A stretch of DNA of 64,000 bases, taken from positions 682,001 to 746,000 of the forward strand of contig JABWDB010000012.1 of assembly GCA_019614645.1 (NCBI GenBank), given 5' to 3'. The stretch is from Stratiolaelaps scimitus. Its lineage: Eukaryota; Arthropoda; Arachnida; Mesostigmata; Laelapidae. Made by a program: the position numbers and the translations under genes. The notes under the pieces are model-generated. The model ran no database searches, had not been told where the DNA came from, and worked only from the letters and a program-made list of their open reading frames with translations. Of this stretch, positions 13,441 through 26,373 are shown piece after piece. Position 1 is the first letter of the stretch. Every line of letters starts with the position of its first letter.

Positions 13441-15201
13441 CGGCAATTTCGATGACAATAAACCCAGTGCTGATACCTGCTTAAGTGTCTAAAGTTACTT
13501 GGCTGACCTAACCTTCGTTTTTCGTCCAAACCTAGGTTTGACTTTTACAAAATATGGTCATCATTTTCCGACAATATAAGTTTGCACGAAACTTCGCCGT
13601 TTCATCCTAGCAGATTGTCTCTGCTAATCGCTATTTATTAATAAATGAGAAATCTCACACATCTCTAAATGTAGACCGTTTCGTTCAATGATATAGATGA
13701 TGACGAACGACTACGACGGATATTACAGTTGATTTACATTAAAATATTCTACATGGAAATCGTGTGAATTTGAAATTTGCTGCGGTATTCGAACTGAGAA
13801 AGACCAACAACTTCTCCTAAGTGGAAATTTCGGCGTTTGTCCGGTGTTCGTTGGGACGGGGGGGGCTTCCTTTGTCAGGCGGCTGACTTGACTGCTTTAT
13901 GCGTCTCTAGGGTCGCGTGAAATGGATCATGTCCGGCTGTCTATGACAGGCGAACGACTGAGTGAGTTCCGATTGAGCATTTGGACTCACTGTCCAGCTG
14001 AGGTTGCTGGGCTGCTTCACGCTTCACTGCTATTCACGCAGAGAACGGACCCTGCTGCTAGGCATCGTCTCTGTTGGCGGTTCGCCCAAGCCCACACAAG
14101 TTGGTTCGTCCCACATACTACTCCAGATTAGTACACCAGCGACGATCGTTCGGGTATATCATATGTGCTGTCACAATCGCGGTGCTATGGATGCCGTCAC
14201 ACTGACCGACCGGAACACAGACAGACCGACAGACACCCACATTCTAACATATACATACATACATAGATACTCGAATATAGAATAGAATATGGCTTGCGGT
14301 GGCGTCACTCTCTGCATCGTATTTCACCTCACCCAAACTGGCCCGCGTCATCTCTGAGTGCGTGCGCTACTATGCACGAAAATCTGACCGCTGGCTAACT
14401 CACCAATCCGCCGTGTGTGCGACCTGTCGCCTAGAGCGGCTCACTGGTGTCACATCGGTGGTGTCAGACGATACAGCCGACGCCGTACAGGGTGTTCTCT
14501 ATAAGCAGGAATGGTACACACGAAGCAAATGATATAGAGATACGGGGGCCCTCACAAGCACGCCCCTGTATTGTTGTGGTTATTGTTACTTATACAATAC
14601 TCGTACGTGTACAATGAATGCCGAGAAGAGAGAAGCAGCAGGCGTCGTTGTTCTTTCACCTTCAAAGAAGCTTCGGGTGGAATCGCATCACATCAAACAT
14701 GAGAAGCAAGCGCGTAAGAGCGGGCTCGCGTCAATGCTAACGTATCTACCAATTACAGGACGACAAACATAATAGGCAGGATGACCACAGGCCAACCATT
14801 CACTCAGCAACACATAGAGTACAAGCAGTGAGCTTGCACCACAACTTGGTTCGTGTGGCGCTATCTGCTAGGGCCAAGTAGTCCGTTAACGATGAGGGAC
14901 GATTTTCCTGGCGGCTCTTTTCTATAAGCTCGTCTATGGGTCAGTAGTTGACGACCACAAGCATCGCCACGGAACTATGAAGTAACCTGCCACGGATAGA
15001 TACCGACCATGTAGGTCCTCGCAGATACAGAGGTGACCTGCTAGGTTATATGGTACGTGTGTGGAGAGTGAAGAGAAAGTGAAGCTAGTGAATTCTGGTG
15101 CATTTACAGTACAGCTAAATGCGAGATTCAACCGGGGAAAAATGATGGGGCGCCGTTGATGGAGATGACCTCTCACTGTTCGCAAAAAACCTATCCTAGC
15201 G
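13441..15201. other. Intergenic or intronic DNA
   Basis: AT-rich to 13850, then mixed with a G8 run near 13858. Apart from the small ORF at 14614 no coding region stands out. Confidence 0.45.
14614..14772 (+). CDS. Small ORF, 52 residues, unrecognised
   Basis: ATG in good context (TACAATGAATG) opens a 52-residue basic, hydrophilic reading frame beginning MNAEKREAAG, with SPSKKLRVE and KHEKQARKSG, ending LPITGRQT and TAA TAG. A possible donor (GCGC|GTAAGA) lies inside it, so the true exon might stop after about 31 codons. It looks more protein-like than surrounding frames, but no family is recognised. Confidence 0.25.
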   Translation: MNAEKREAAGVVVLSPSKKLRVESHHIKHEKQARKSGLASMLTYLPITGRQT

Positions 15202-15576
15202 CTTGAGACGGTGCAATCGAAGTTTATCTGAGGAGTCAGTCTATGTTGTGATATTCCGAGGGAACTGGTGAAGCTTCCCTCCCTAATGACCCTATTAAAT
15301 ACTGCGGACCTCCGCTTGTTTCATCGACTAAGACCAAGTAGCTCTGTCAAGCATTTCATTGAACTTCGTCCAAACCCTCTACGCAGTGGACGGACAGTGC
15401 GCACTGCGTCAGTAGCGCGCACCGAAAAGCTAAATTATTTGTCCTCTTGGAGTGTGGCCATTTGCCATTACGACATTGTAATAATCCCTTCGCTTCTATC
15501 AATTCATGTAGTTTCTTTAATAATCTTTGTACCGCCCCTTTTTGGTTAATAAAGGTGTATTTGTATTGTATTGTTG
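15202..15576 (+). mobile_element. Decayed 3' end of a CR1/L2/Jockey-type LINE
   Basis: The frame starting LETVQSKFI, broken by TGA at 15229, continues through ELVKLPSLMTLLNTADLRLF and KHFIELRPNPLRSGRTVRT. This follows the order of the C-terminal region of non-LTR reverse transcriptases (E-x-VQ-x-x-F, L-P-S-L, A-D-L, R-rich end). Later frames are shifted. A 3' tail follows, TTAATAAAGGTG then TATTG-type repeats. The 5' part, including the catalytic domain, is absent, as expected for a 5'-truncated, inactive copy. Confidence 0.55.
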
Positions 15577-17540
15577 TCGCCGATGTAATTCTGTTTTCGC
15601 GCCATCCGGTCTCTAAGCGAATGAACAGAAGACACTTCGATACTTTATGTTTAGTTTGTGATTATCGTGCGCGTCTATTTGGCGCAGTTGTGAAAGGAGC
15701 GAGATAGCGGTGTATGGCTTAAACACAAGTTCATACCGCTCCGTGAGAGAGTTATTCAAACGAAAAATGAATAATTATATTATTATTATTATCATTAATT
15801 CAATATGTTTTCCATACGTACCGCCTACGGTGTATATGTATGTATATGTTCATACGTCTCTTCGAATCGTGAGGCCGTCACGAGTGCTCCTGCATATTCC
15901 GGACAGCTGAATGCTCTCAATCTGTCGCTCCCTCCCCCTTCATCATTGTTCTATGATATTTTGCTGCCAAGCCTCAGATTCTGACACGATACTCAATTGG
16001 CCTGTCAGAACGTCGAGCATATCGCGGAGAGATGGAGAGAGCGAATTGTACGCAATCCCAGCAACTACAGCAGATATCACACACACGTACGGACCCTGTA
16101 AATAAGGCACGAGAATCTCCTCTATTTCTATCCGGCGGACGTCAAAAGCAACTGCCGCAGCACCCGCAATGGCAGACAATAGAGACGTGCAGAATGTCAT
16201 AGTCGGATGCTATTGTATTGTATAATCCACATAGGTAACGTGGATCGTGGGTTGTCATTGTACAATCAGGGTGGTATTATGGCTAAATAAAACTACATTC
16301 CGTTAGATTTGAGGTAAACTTGGGTGAACTTCATCGGTCGAACTTCATGTTGAGAATTCATATATGATATAGAAGTCTATTCTGCCACCCCCTCTAACTA
16401 ATTGTTGAATATATTAGATTAATTAGTTATTGAATATAATATAATAATTATTTTTGGCCGTTTATCTTAGCCGTCTCAATATTTTGAGGCATTGTGGCCC
16501 GCATATCGCTGAGGTCTTGGAGGTATACAATGCACCGCATACATATATATGTAGCCACATGACAATAATTAATGGATTTACATCTTTTTGAAAATGGACT
16601 CTTCTTTTCCTTATGAGAATAAACCCATCTTCAACAAGCTGTCTTATTATTAATTACAACCTTACAACATTCCCTTTTTTCGATAGCTGACTTTCAGCTA
16701 TTTTTCCTTCGAGGCGCATACAAAGTTGTAGGTCATAGAACTCGTCGAGATATATGCGTCCCGAGTTAAAGTTCGTGTTCAATTCACTGTTGACTACCAA
16801 TATTCGTGAAATGCAACCGGGTATTGGAGTAACAACCAGCCTACTTCGATCTAAAAAAAGCTATGCCACGTTTGAGAAATTACTCCGATCCGAAGACTGA
16901 CAACACCTGTTGTTGTTGTTGAAGAGATATCATGACGTCGAAATTACCCAGTCAATATCCTGAAATGACTTCCATTATGACGAGCTCGAGATATTTTTCC
17001 AGTACTCACAGAATCGAGAATCTCAGCGCGTCGATGATGTATGGTATCTCCTTCTCATTCGACATTTTGACCAAAGCGAGATCATGACTTCGTCGTCTTC
17101 CGCCCAGGCGTTTTAGGTTCCACTTTCAAATTTTTCTCCTGATTTTGCTACCCCGACCGACCGATTGCTCGATCGACGAATCTGTCTGACTGCCTGTCCC
17201 TATATTGTACCTCCCTTCCCTGCTCTGTCCAACAAACGAAAGTACGTGTGACAGCTTAAGACAGCGTGCTCCATACTGCTGCTACAACTCACATATGTAT
17301 TCCTCATATAGTATATGAATCTTTTTGCTCCATCCTCGACTGGGGACGTACACCTACACCTCAGCGGTGATGCAGCCTAGCACTGCTTGCTAGCCGCACG
17401 CTTTCCCATCATGGCATGACGCGAAATGATATAGAATGATTCTTCCACCTTGTGTCGCCCATCGTTGCCTGCCGCACTAGCGACAGACTTAAAGGCGGTT
17501 GCCGGGACGGGGATGAGCTTGACGCTGCTTGTACCGTTAT
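15577..17540. other. AT-rich DNA, nothing recognised
   Basis: Short frames on both strands only; very AT-rich at 16380-16460. Confidence 0.5.
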
Positions 17541-17616
17541 GACTGACTGCGCGATATGCATATAGCAGTATCTCCGCTTTGTCATGCGGAGACCCGAAAC
17601 ATATTCGTTCGTCTCA

Positions 17617-17672
<56 letters not shown>

Positions 17673-20430
17673 AGTGGGTGGACTGCGAGACGACGACTGT
17701 ACAGGGTTTGGTTGTCAGAGAAGACATGGCTTTGGTACTATTGTACGAAGTCATACGAGGCCAAAGCAGACGATAGCAAAGCAAACAGCATGCCTGTGCC
17801 GTTGGCAGACAGTTTCTTCTCCACCTTCGTTGAGGCTCTCGGTTGCCTTACTGACTTCGTGCTGACTTGCCCCATCTTCGTTTTCTCCTCTTCTGTTCCG
17901 ACGTTGATGAAGCGCCACGGCAACGCAAAGATGAACCGCTATGCCGCTTCCGAGTTCCATTAGGAGGAGCGGAAACGGAATGAGGACGCGAACGCCCGAT
18001 CTCTCAGCCTCGCTCATACGCATTCGGTCCTGCGCCGCCGGCGAGCGGCCACGGCCGTGATGATCGTTCGCGCACAACGCCAACCCAGTGTTATGCTGAA
18101 TATCCAACATGAGAGAAATAAGGGAGAGGCAATGAAGGAAGAGACGAAGAAAGGAGAGAATGAATGAATGATCTGCGCTCGACTGTCGCAAGACTCCCAT
18201 GCGGTCCATGAGAACGCGAAGCCGGACGATCAGATGGATGAGTGTTAAGGAACGAGAGAGAGAGAGAGAGATGATGGCAGGAGAAGAGATGGGAAAGAAC
18301 AGGAATTGGGTGGGGCTGATTTGGCTTGAAACGATCTGACACGGGCGGATTGCTGGCTTCTTACCGTATGTAGTATATATATATATATAATATATAGTAT
18401 AGGACATCGTTTATCTTTCGTGGAAGAGTTGTATGGGAAGCTCATATTGGTAACGAACCGTATTCATGGACACGTTCAATAAAATTGGTACGTTAGGATC
18501 AAGTTATTCCCGAATGTTTGCTAGAAGAGATGGACAGTTCGTAAAATCGAACGATGTTTTCAATATCAATTTTCGTTATGCAAAGGTGGCACATAGTTAA
18601 ATATGAGGACGCTTTCGAACACAAGCAGGTTAATTATTTGACGACGGATATACACCGATTGCTCTGAGTACTAATGAACCATAATAAAAGGTTACCTCGA
18701 TAATGAAGTTTCTTCTATCAAGGACACCGCGTCTTACTGCTATATTAGCCGGCACTGCAAGCCTTGTTTTGAAGTAATATTAAAATCAGTTCCGAGTCAA
18801 GGCCCAAGTTCTCGAGGTCCCGGGTTTTCCGCAAGCAATAGGACTGCACTAAACTTCACTGACAATCTTGAACGCTGCTGGAATTTTCAGCAAAGCGTGC
18901 CGTACCCGAATTATATTTCCTAAATTTATTGTCTGCCTCCATACACACGCTGCTATGGAGTGAGCTATGAATCGACGGAAAAATTAGTGAGCACAAAGGT
19001 TCAGGTTGATTACCTTCGAAAATGTCGACAGGGTTTATCTGCTAGCGTTGTGTCATTAAGATTAAAGGCAAAAGCTCAATAGTATGACTTGGCATCGCGT
19101 AATTGTTTAAGAAATATTGTTCAATGTTGATTTATGCAGGCTGACTCAAAGCAGACGCTCGTAGGTTTCTATTCCGTAGGCGTTCGTAGACTGATAACCT
19201 GTCTATAGAACAACGATTTATTTGTCAAGTAAAACATAATGTCATAAGATTAGCAGATCAACTCAACTGTGAGACTGGTGTGCTTCTAGCATAGCAAATG
19301 TGTGAGGAGGAAAGCGAGAGGTGACCGTGATGACGTTTATGCAAAAGACAATTTCATATTTAACACCCTATTATAAAAGTGCATAATAGCTTGTCTTGGC
19401 GCATAATGGATTAGATTACGCAAATGTCGCGGCACGACATAATTATTACACCACCAGACTAAAATTGATACTCAAATAAAGCTCTAACTCGAGCAACAAT
19501 CTGTCTTGACTTAGTGTACTTATCTTCTAGATTGTCCATAATGCTAGCCGCATACAAACCATTTCTTCGAGTAGCGGCAAATCGCTTAAACATAGTAAAG
19601 ATCTTGCCTTTGTCATTAAGCATAAATATGTGCTAGTCCCGATGACTCGGGCCGATGGTAGTGTGCAAATTCGAGTTCAAAGACACTTATGATTTTCAAA
19701 TCAAATCGAAAGCACCAAATGGAACAGACTTATCTTATTTCATTTTATATTATTATTAATCAAAGAGTGACGAGACAGCCGCCAGCAGTTGGTGCCCTGA
19801 ACATAAACATTATCAAAGATCCTCACACGTATCATATCTGGTTATTCGGCAGCTAATTTACAAACGGTTGTAACGTCTGTTTACTGATCGAGTTCAGGAT
19901 AAATTGAAAAATGCAGTTGTATGATCTATAAATAACATTAAAAAGATTCGCCAAATTCTTGTGTTGTGGCTGAAATGATATCTTCGGCAAGGATGCCAGC
20001 CTGTGTACTTCCCAAAAATAGCCTCATTTCAAATCCCGTCAAGAACTGTCAGATATGTAAACACCGCAGACTACCCGTGGCCGGAGACAACGGTTATACC
20101 TAATACACGCAACAAGAACAGTGATTTAAGTAAAATTAAGAAAGATATTATATATAAGATATTGGTTTTGTCCTGAGAATATGGTGTTTGTTTACAAACT
20201 TACCTATAATCATATATTTGTATAAATATGAATGATTATAGTTGTCGTATAATACAATCAAATTGTACAGCTATTCAATTCGATTCCAGTAGCTCTCCCG
20301 TAATCGAATCCAGCAACGCAGTGACAACACAGGTAGTGATACTATCCATAGCATTAGTAGCAATGGCAGCAGCTGGGTTGTGTCTAAAAAGCGGCCAACA
20401 ATGTTAAGTCGTGTTTGACCCCATGTCCTC
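17541..20430. other. Repeat-bearing region, no gene
   Basis: 17541-18450 has (CT)n, (GA)n and (AT)n runs that create long but low-complexity frames on both strands. 18451-20430 is AT-rich filler. Confidence 0.5.
17619..17672. repeat. (CT)n microsatellite
   Basis: A CT run with two T-rich interruptions. Confidence 0.97.
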
Positions 20431-23119
20431 CTGAGTGCGTATATGTTATCTACTGATACCTGTGTCGTTGAGCGCGTCTCAACCGATGTTACGATCCGTT
20501 AGCTGTTCGCTGTGGGTGTATCATGTCAATTCGCAGCAGCGGACACCGGGTAACAAACTTAAAAAAAGGGCAGGGGATCTATGCCCAACTCTGTTGTTGT
20601 TACTGTTGCCCGTCTGTGGCGCGATCGAAAAGCATTGAATCGCGCCACTGCTACCAAGTGGCTAACTCTGTGGAGGGAGGGTCGAGGGGGGGGTTCTAGC
20701 TGTCCGAGAGCATTGAGTGTAGTCATCGTCGTCATCAGCCCCGAAGTCGCAGTAGTGGCTGTTGTAGCAGAGCAATCCTAGTGGACTACGAACAGGTCCA
20801 CTCAATGTCCAGCAGCAACAACAACAACCACAAGGCACACTACACACACACACGGTGTCGTAGCCTCTCACAGGTGCTGCTGGTTTTGGCTAGAGATAAT
20901 TTCGATATATTGGACCATTCGCTTGGCCCCCACAACGTTGCTTTCTCTATGGCAGTGCGCCTCGCAAACTATGACATGTATCGTCATACATTTCTAGTGG
21001 AGGCCATAAGGCGCCAGTTACAAGGAGGGTCTTAGCCCCCTTATTTCTCTCCACCTGCATCTATCTATATCTATCATCTATCTCTCGCATTCTGTCTCCA
21101 AGTGTGGGCCCTGGCGTCGTCGCCGTCGCCCGCAGACCGAGCCTACGCTGCTTAGGCTACTATGTGCTTCGGACCTGTTCATCCGTTCGGAATGATATCG
21201 ATCGGAGCGCGCACGACGGACCAAGCCGTCTGCTTCAAGGCTCAGCACGTGCTGGTGGTGGTTGCTTACCATCCTGATGATGGTTTCACTGCTACTGAGA
21301 CGAGCAGTAGGGAGGGAGGGAGGGAGGGAGAGAGCAATGGGACTCCGTTAGCCCTCTACGAGATCGAGTAGTACTACAGGTCTGTGCTCCCGGGGAGCCA
21401 GCTTCGAACAGATCCCCGTGTGTTGCCGCGCATACCCCCTTATCCAATTCCCCGGGTTCCCCAAAAACCTAGGTCCGACGCGTATGATAGCGACGGGAAG
21501 TTCGCCCCCGTGAGTGGCCTTCTCGCCCGGCAGACAGCTAAAGAGAAAAAGATATTGGCCAATCGAGCGCGCTTGAACGAGCGAGCGAGAGAGACAATAG
21601 CTGTTAGACAGTTGGATGGGTGCTTGATGGATCGGTAACCTGCGATTTAGATCTGATTTGGAACCAATGCCTGCGTTCCGCAGGAGGCGGTCGACGTTAT
21701 AGCTGAAGACAACTGTCAAACGAAAACCATAGAGACAGTGGACGGGACAAGAATGATAGTTATGAAACTCATACGAAAACTATGATTGGTGTAAATAGAT
21801 ATCTCACGTTACAGGTGACGGACTTGTACAATAACGAGGAAAATATTTCCTGCAGTTAGCCTCTACTTGACACCGACAGCAGATAGGATCGTTTTTCTCA
21901 CCTCGATTTGATTAATCTAAACAATACTGCTTTGCTACCATAAGCGGTAATTGTCGCTGTGATACAGAAATCGAAATAGGTATTATGAAATGATGACATT
22001 CAGCTGTTGAACCATTGAGCCGGTGACACATTTCGCGCTGAGATTCGCTTGAGAAGGGTCCTAGCGAGGGGGCGGAAAGATCTGGATAGTGGTCAAAAGC
22101 AGGCCTACAGTAGAGTACCACAACGTTTCATCAACTGTAAGCCTGCTGTTTCATTAATAGTGAACCGAATGTTCCATTCGCGCTTCCGAGATGACTTTCA
22201 TTGCGACGAGCGTTTCTAAATGAGGCCTCTCTTCGCCTTTATCTTCCATAAGCTTGCTATTTTTTCGAGCGCTAACAGGATACTTACACCAAAAAATTTA
22301 TTACACAATATCCTACAAAAAAACTAAGCTTTATTTAGTTTATGTAAATATATATTCATATTTCATTTATGAATCGTTGCAGAATATTGACATATTAGCA
22401 AATACATGCCAACATTCAAATACACTGCAGTATTAAATTATTGTCATATACATGCAAGCTGATGCCAAAACACGAAATAATGGCTCCATTCATATTTACC
22501 CTATTGCAGACCCAAGGAATTCTATTTTTTTATCAAGATAAAATGTGATATTTTTAATTACTCTCCTATTTTTCCAATAGAGTCCAATGATAAATAGTTT
22601 TGATCAGATTTCAATACTTATATAAGCTCTCGGGTATTTCGAATGAATACTTATTGGAGTCATAAAGGAATATTAATTTAAAAAATATATGACAACCAAA
22701 TTATCTCATTTACAATAATTTATGTCTCTAGATTGTAATAATATTTGGTATTATTTTGGTTTTTAGGCAAATCTCGACATTTCCGTATGTTTGTTCCATT
22801 AACCAATTTAACCATTTAAGAGGTTTAATGTCCCCACAAGGGATATAATTAATACTCTAATAGTCTCCTTTTTTTCCATATAAGAATCCTCATCTAAAAT
22901 GTCGTAGGCTTCAACAATGCGAGCATTTTTATCTATAACGGTCTACTGATATGCATACCAATATTTACACTCTAAGATGACAGAACGCCCGTTATATTAT
23001 TCTCGTTCAGAGTTTCTTTGTCACTGTCATGCGAACAACATGTGAGCTAATACTTCACCACTATGCCGAAGACTCGTTCCTTTCATGTTATGGCTTTTTG
23101 CCATTAGACAAACCAACTG
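20431..23119. other. GC-richer island, then AT-rich 3' flank of DHRS7
   Basis: 20431-21660 has TTG/GTC triplet runs, (GGGA)n near 21311-21330 and several short frames without recognisable content. 21661-23119 becomes very AT-rich and contains the possible poly(A) signals of the DHRS7-like gene. Confidence 0.5.
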
Positions 23120-23359
23120 CTACTCCCCTTTGCGGAACTTCTCGATCTGTTTTTTCGTCATGATGAACTTAATAAGGAACAGACGGAACGTACTCGGTAA
23201 ATACTGGTATATGTAGTAGAAAGCCAATAGGGGCTGGTCAGCAATCCAGAGTTCGTCCAACGAATTGGCAATTCCGCTCAAAATTAGTTCAGCACACCGC
23301 GACGTCTCCATCAGCTTTCTCTGACTCTTGCCATCATCCTTATTGTACCGTTCGCCCAC
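23120..23359 (-). CDS. DHRS7: DHRS7-like exon 5 (C-terminus)
   Basis: The acceptor CACTTACAG precedes GTG GGC GAA. It encodes VGERYNKDDG, then METSRCAELIL and ELWIADQPLL, and ends KFRKGE and TAG. This C-terminal region is the most DHRS7-specific part of the protein. Confidence 0.93.
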   Translation of the reverse strand: MGERYNKDDGKSQRKLMETSRCAELILSGIANSLDELWIADQPLLAFYYIYQYLPSTFRLFLIKFIMTKKQIEKFRKGE

Positions 23360-26300
23360 CTGTAAGTGCACGCCCATTTGCGAAAACTTATTATAATATT
23401 ATTTGAAAAAAATATTTAATTGTATTAAATGTTAAATAAATTAATATTTGAAATAATACAATTAGAAAATTAATATAAGTTTTGATTTTATTTATTGTCT
23501 GCTGAGACAAAACCCCCTCAGCGAATTAGATTTTATGTTAATTTTTTTATGTTCATTCACCTAACAGCAAGTCTCATCTATACTTGAAAGGGTTCGATTT
23601 TTATGTGGTACCGATTCTGACGTACGCATCTCCAGTGCGGTTCACAGGATGAGCAAAGGTCTGCCTAACGAGCACAAAACGAAGATACCGACAAGGGTAT
23701 GTGTTGCCTTCTTGTGCAGAATTAATCAAAGTAAACTTAAGATAATTAAGGTCAAGAAGATAAAAAGAACCCAGATTTATTCGATGTGTTCTTGCAGTGC
23801 ACTTTCTTCTTCAACCAAAAATGAAATAAACATGTAATCACTCACATTAGTGAGAACAACAGCATATGAGGTATTTTTGATAATGCAAAAACAGGTGAAA
23901 ATAACATTTGACATCGTATGACGTGTTCCACGTCTCGGCCGCCTCCCAGACAACAAACGAGCATAATTTGGGTCGCATTTTACCACTGCGTTTAGCAATA
24001 TAGGACATTTGTCTCTTGTAATCATCCACAGTTCGTTTTTGCTACAGTGGTCACTGAATCCCAGCTGGAAACTATGGGATCTAACTGCACGACGTTAGCT
24101 TTTCGATCTCGAAACACTCCAAATTCATTAAAAGTCTAGAAGTTAGTAATCCTGTCCAGCAGAATTGTCCCGACTTTTACCTTTTAGATCTTGTCAAATC
24201 TCCTGGATTTACGTCCGTTGTTATTACCACTGATTTTATTTTATGTAAACTGATCCAAAACATCAAATCGTTAAAAGAATTTATGGTCTCATTGAGCGAT
24301 ACGAACCTTGTCAGTTAGGGCATTAATACGTATATTGGATTTGACAGGTCCAGGGCAGCCGATGGTAATTTTAATTTTCGACTCCGCGCAGCTGAGCTCA
24401 TCTCGAAGCGTCTCAAGGTAACCGTGTATTGCGTGCTTTGAGCCTGCGTACGCAGCACTGAATGGTGAGCCCATCTTGCCTGATGCACTCGACGTTACGA
24501 ACAGTTCCGCCATATCCTGAGCCGTCGATAGCCTACAACAATGCAAATGAAATATTTCAACAATACTATTTTCGTATCAATAACGCTACTCGAAAAATAC
24601 AACGCTTATATGGTTCGGCGTCGAGAACTGCATCACCTCGCAATAAGTAAACCCCAGTAAGGGTATTTTTATGTATATTTTAAATTAAATTACAGGCATT
24701 TTTATGCCGATCATTTCAGTCAGTAATAAATTGTACAATATTTAAAACCGATAGTAAATATTGTTTTTGTAGTCTAGGCAGATATCTGCACGCTTAAAGA
24801 TACGATGCACTTTTTTTAGCACGTTACCCTAAGGAAAAATAAAATGGTTCCTGGAACACTCTTCCACATGCAGACAATACCACTTAGAATTCCTGTGGAG
24901 ACCAGCGGATTAGGTACTAACCAATATTTAACGACAACGCGACAAATGTTGGTGATTCCAAAGACATTGACGTTGAACAGGTTCTTCTCGACTTCAACAT
25001 TACTGGAAACGAACTCTGCCCGCTGCAGCTGGCCAGCATTGTTCACCAGGACATCTAGTGAACCTTTGACAGAGAGTAAATCCCGACACAATAGGATAGT
25101 ATTGTTATTGTTTAAGATTTCGAATATTTGTTACAGCGCACGCTTTAAGTTGATTGTATATGTGAGTTTCGCACACGTTTGTGACCAGTCCCTTGCGTCT
25201 TACCATACACCCTCCTTGCATATAAAATTTGGTCAGGATTACAATCAGGATGTCATTAATCAAATAGAATTTCTTTTTTTTGTTCTTTTTATTTTGAAAC
25301 GAGTCTAGAGGAACACGAAAACGTAGCACAATACAACATGACAAAACTTGGTAGAGATTTCTTCTAGATATCTCAGGGATTTGAAATAAAGCAGCAAACG
25401 AAATGTGAATCTATAGCAAGAAGAGAGTGAGTATTCAAAGAATACTCACCAAATTCTTCGATGATTTTGCTAAGTATCGCCTGATGGCTCTCACAGTCAG
25501 CCACGTCGAACGGAACGCACAAAACCTTAGGCGCGCCCCTCCTCAAACATTCGAGCTTCACTTTTTCCAGCGCATCGACTCTGGTGCCGCTGATTGCCAG
25601 GCGGGCGCCCAGCTGCGAAAAGCTGTATGCGACCTCCTCGCCAATTCCCGATGAAGCTCCGGTTATCCAGACCACTCGACCTTAATGACACAATCGTTGT
25701 GGCAATTATTAGCTAGATATTGGGGCAGTGTATTTCGTTACAGGGAGGATTATATGATTACAATCGAAGAATAACTTTCGCCCCAACCTAGGTAAATAAC
25801 AACAGTCAATGGAACGAGGGATTTGCCGAGTCTGTGCCGCACCTTTTGCTACATTATTATACATTAATTGTACGTTTAATTACGTAAATTAAAAATTTTA
25901 ATACAATAAATTGTATATGACAATTTGACACAATTAATCGTACATTACCAATTATAATATAATTGATTATACATTACCGCCATGTATTGTACATTACATA
26001 AACCATTAAACACGTTGTTGGAATCCTTGCATAAGGTAAGTAAATATATTTTCCAATGCATTTCTGTTATCTCATCTAATGACAAAAATGTCTGTGACTG
26101 GAGGCAAAATTATTGGCTACATATACTGCTACATTGGTATTTGCCTGCATGTGGGACCATACCATGCCGTTGAGTTACACAGTGAATCATATCTGTCAAT
26201 GGACTTTAAACTGAAACGTTAGGTTTTCCCCCGGACTTTTACTAACCGGCGTATTTTCTCAGGTTCTGGCGGGCGTATTTGTGGTAGTACAGCAATGTAA

Positions 26301-26373
26301 GATCAGCATCGGCATAGATGTACCACACATACAGTAAAGCCAAGGCAATCACTAATAACAAGAGAAAGAACAT
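23120..26373 (-). CDS. DHRS7: DHRS7-like short-chain dehydrogenase/reductase, complete gene
   Basis: Five exons, 26373-26247, 25680-25450, 25063-24922, 24532-24307 and 23359-23120 (TAG), join in phase to 321 residues (human DHRS7 has 339). Residues 1-20 form a hydrophobic N-terminal anchor. The Rossmann cofactor motif TGASSGIG is at 49-56, NNAG at 127-130, and the catalytic residues are Ser182, Tyr195 and Lys199 (YAGSK). The C-terminal part (METSRCAELIL, ELWIADQPLL, YIYQYLPS, KKQIEKFRKGE) matches what I know of DHRS7 rather than other SDRs. Family members are NADP(H)-dependent, ER-membrane reductases of retinoid, steroid and carbonyl substrates; the substrate here cannot be read from sequence. 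A TGA lies two codons upstream of the start ATG, fixing the N-terminus. AATAAA signals on this strand occur near 22335-22330 and 22302-22297, a possible 3' end. Introns are 566, 386, 389 and 947 bp. Confidence 0.93.
24307..24532 (-). CDS. DHRS7: DHRS7-like exon 4 (active site)
   Basis: The acceptor TTGTTGTAG precedes G-CTA-TCG. It encodes WLSTAQDMAELFVTSSASG (Ser182), then AAYAGSKHA (Tyr195, Lys199) and the CPGPVKSNI segment, and ends phase 0 at AAG|GTTCGT, a less common donor. Confidence 0.93.
24922..25063 (-). CDS. DHRS7: DHRS7-like exon 3 (NNAG segment)
   Basis: The acceptor GTCAAAG precedes GT-TCA-CTA, which gives G-SLDVLVNNAGQ. The exon continues to NVFGITNICRVVVKYW and ends in phase 2 at donor GTTAGT. 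The acceptor has a poor pyrimidine tract, but homology and phase both support it. Confidence 0.88.
25450..25680 (-). CDS. DHRS7: DHRS7-like exon 2 (cofactor-binding)
   Basis: The acceptor TCATTAAG precedes GT-CGA-GTG, which completes Gly43. It encodes GRVVWITGASSGIGEEVA with the glycine-rich nucleotide-binding loop, then the second Rossmann strands, and ends EEFG at donor GTGAGT (phase 1). Confidence 0.94.
26247..26373 (-). CDS. DHRS7: DHRS7-like exon 1
   Basis: Starts at ATG 26373 with an in-frame TGA two codons upstream. It encodes 42 residues, including the hydrophobic anchor MFFLLLLVIALALLYVWYIY, and ends in phase 1 (GCC-G) at donor GTTAGT. No ORF search with a usual length cut-off would find it; it was located by phase and by the required N-terminus of the family. 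Confidence 0.85.

Noticed and set aside
17751..18407. Minus-strand 218-codon open frame
   Set aside because: Built across (GA)n and (AT)n runs (Ser-Leu and Tyr-Ile repeats); no recognisable protein.
23777..24029. Minus-strand open frames between DHRS7 exons 4 and 5
   Set aside because: They lie inside the intron; the direct 24307 to 23359 junction is in phase and gives the family's expected sequence without extra residues.
24844..25308. Plus-strand frame of 154 codons
   Set aside because: Antisense to DHRS7 exon 3 and its intron.
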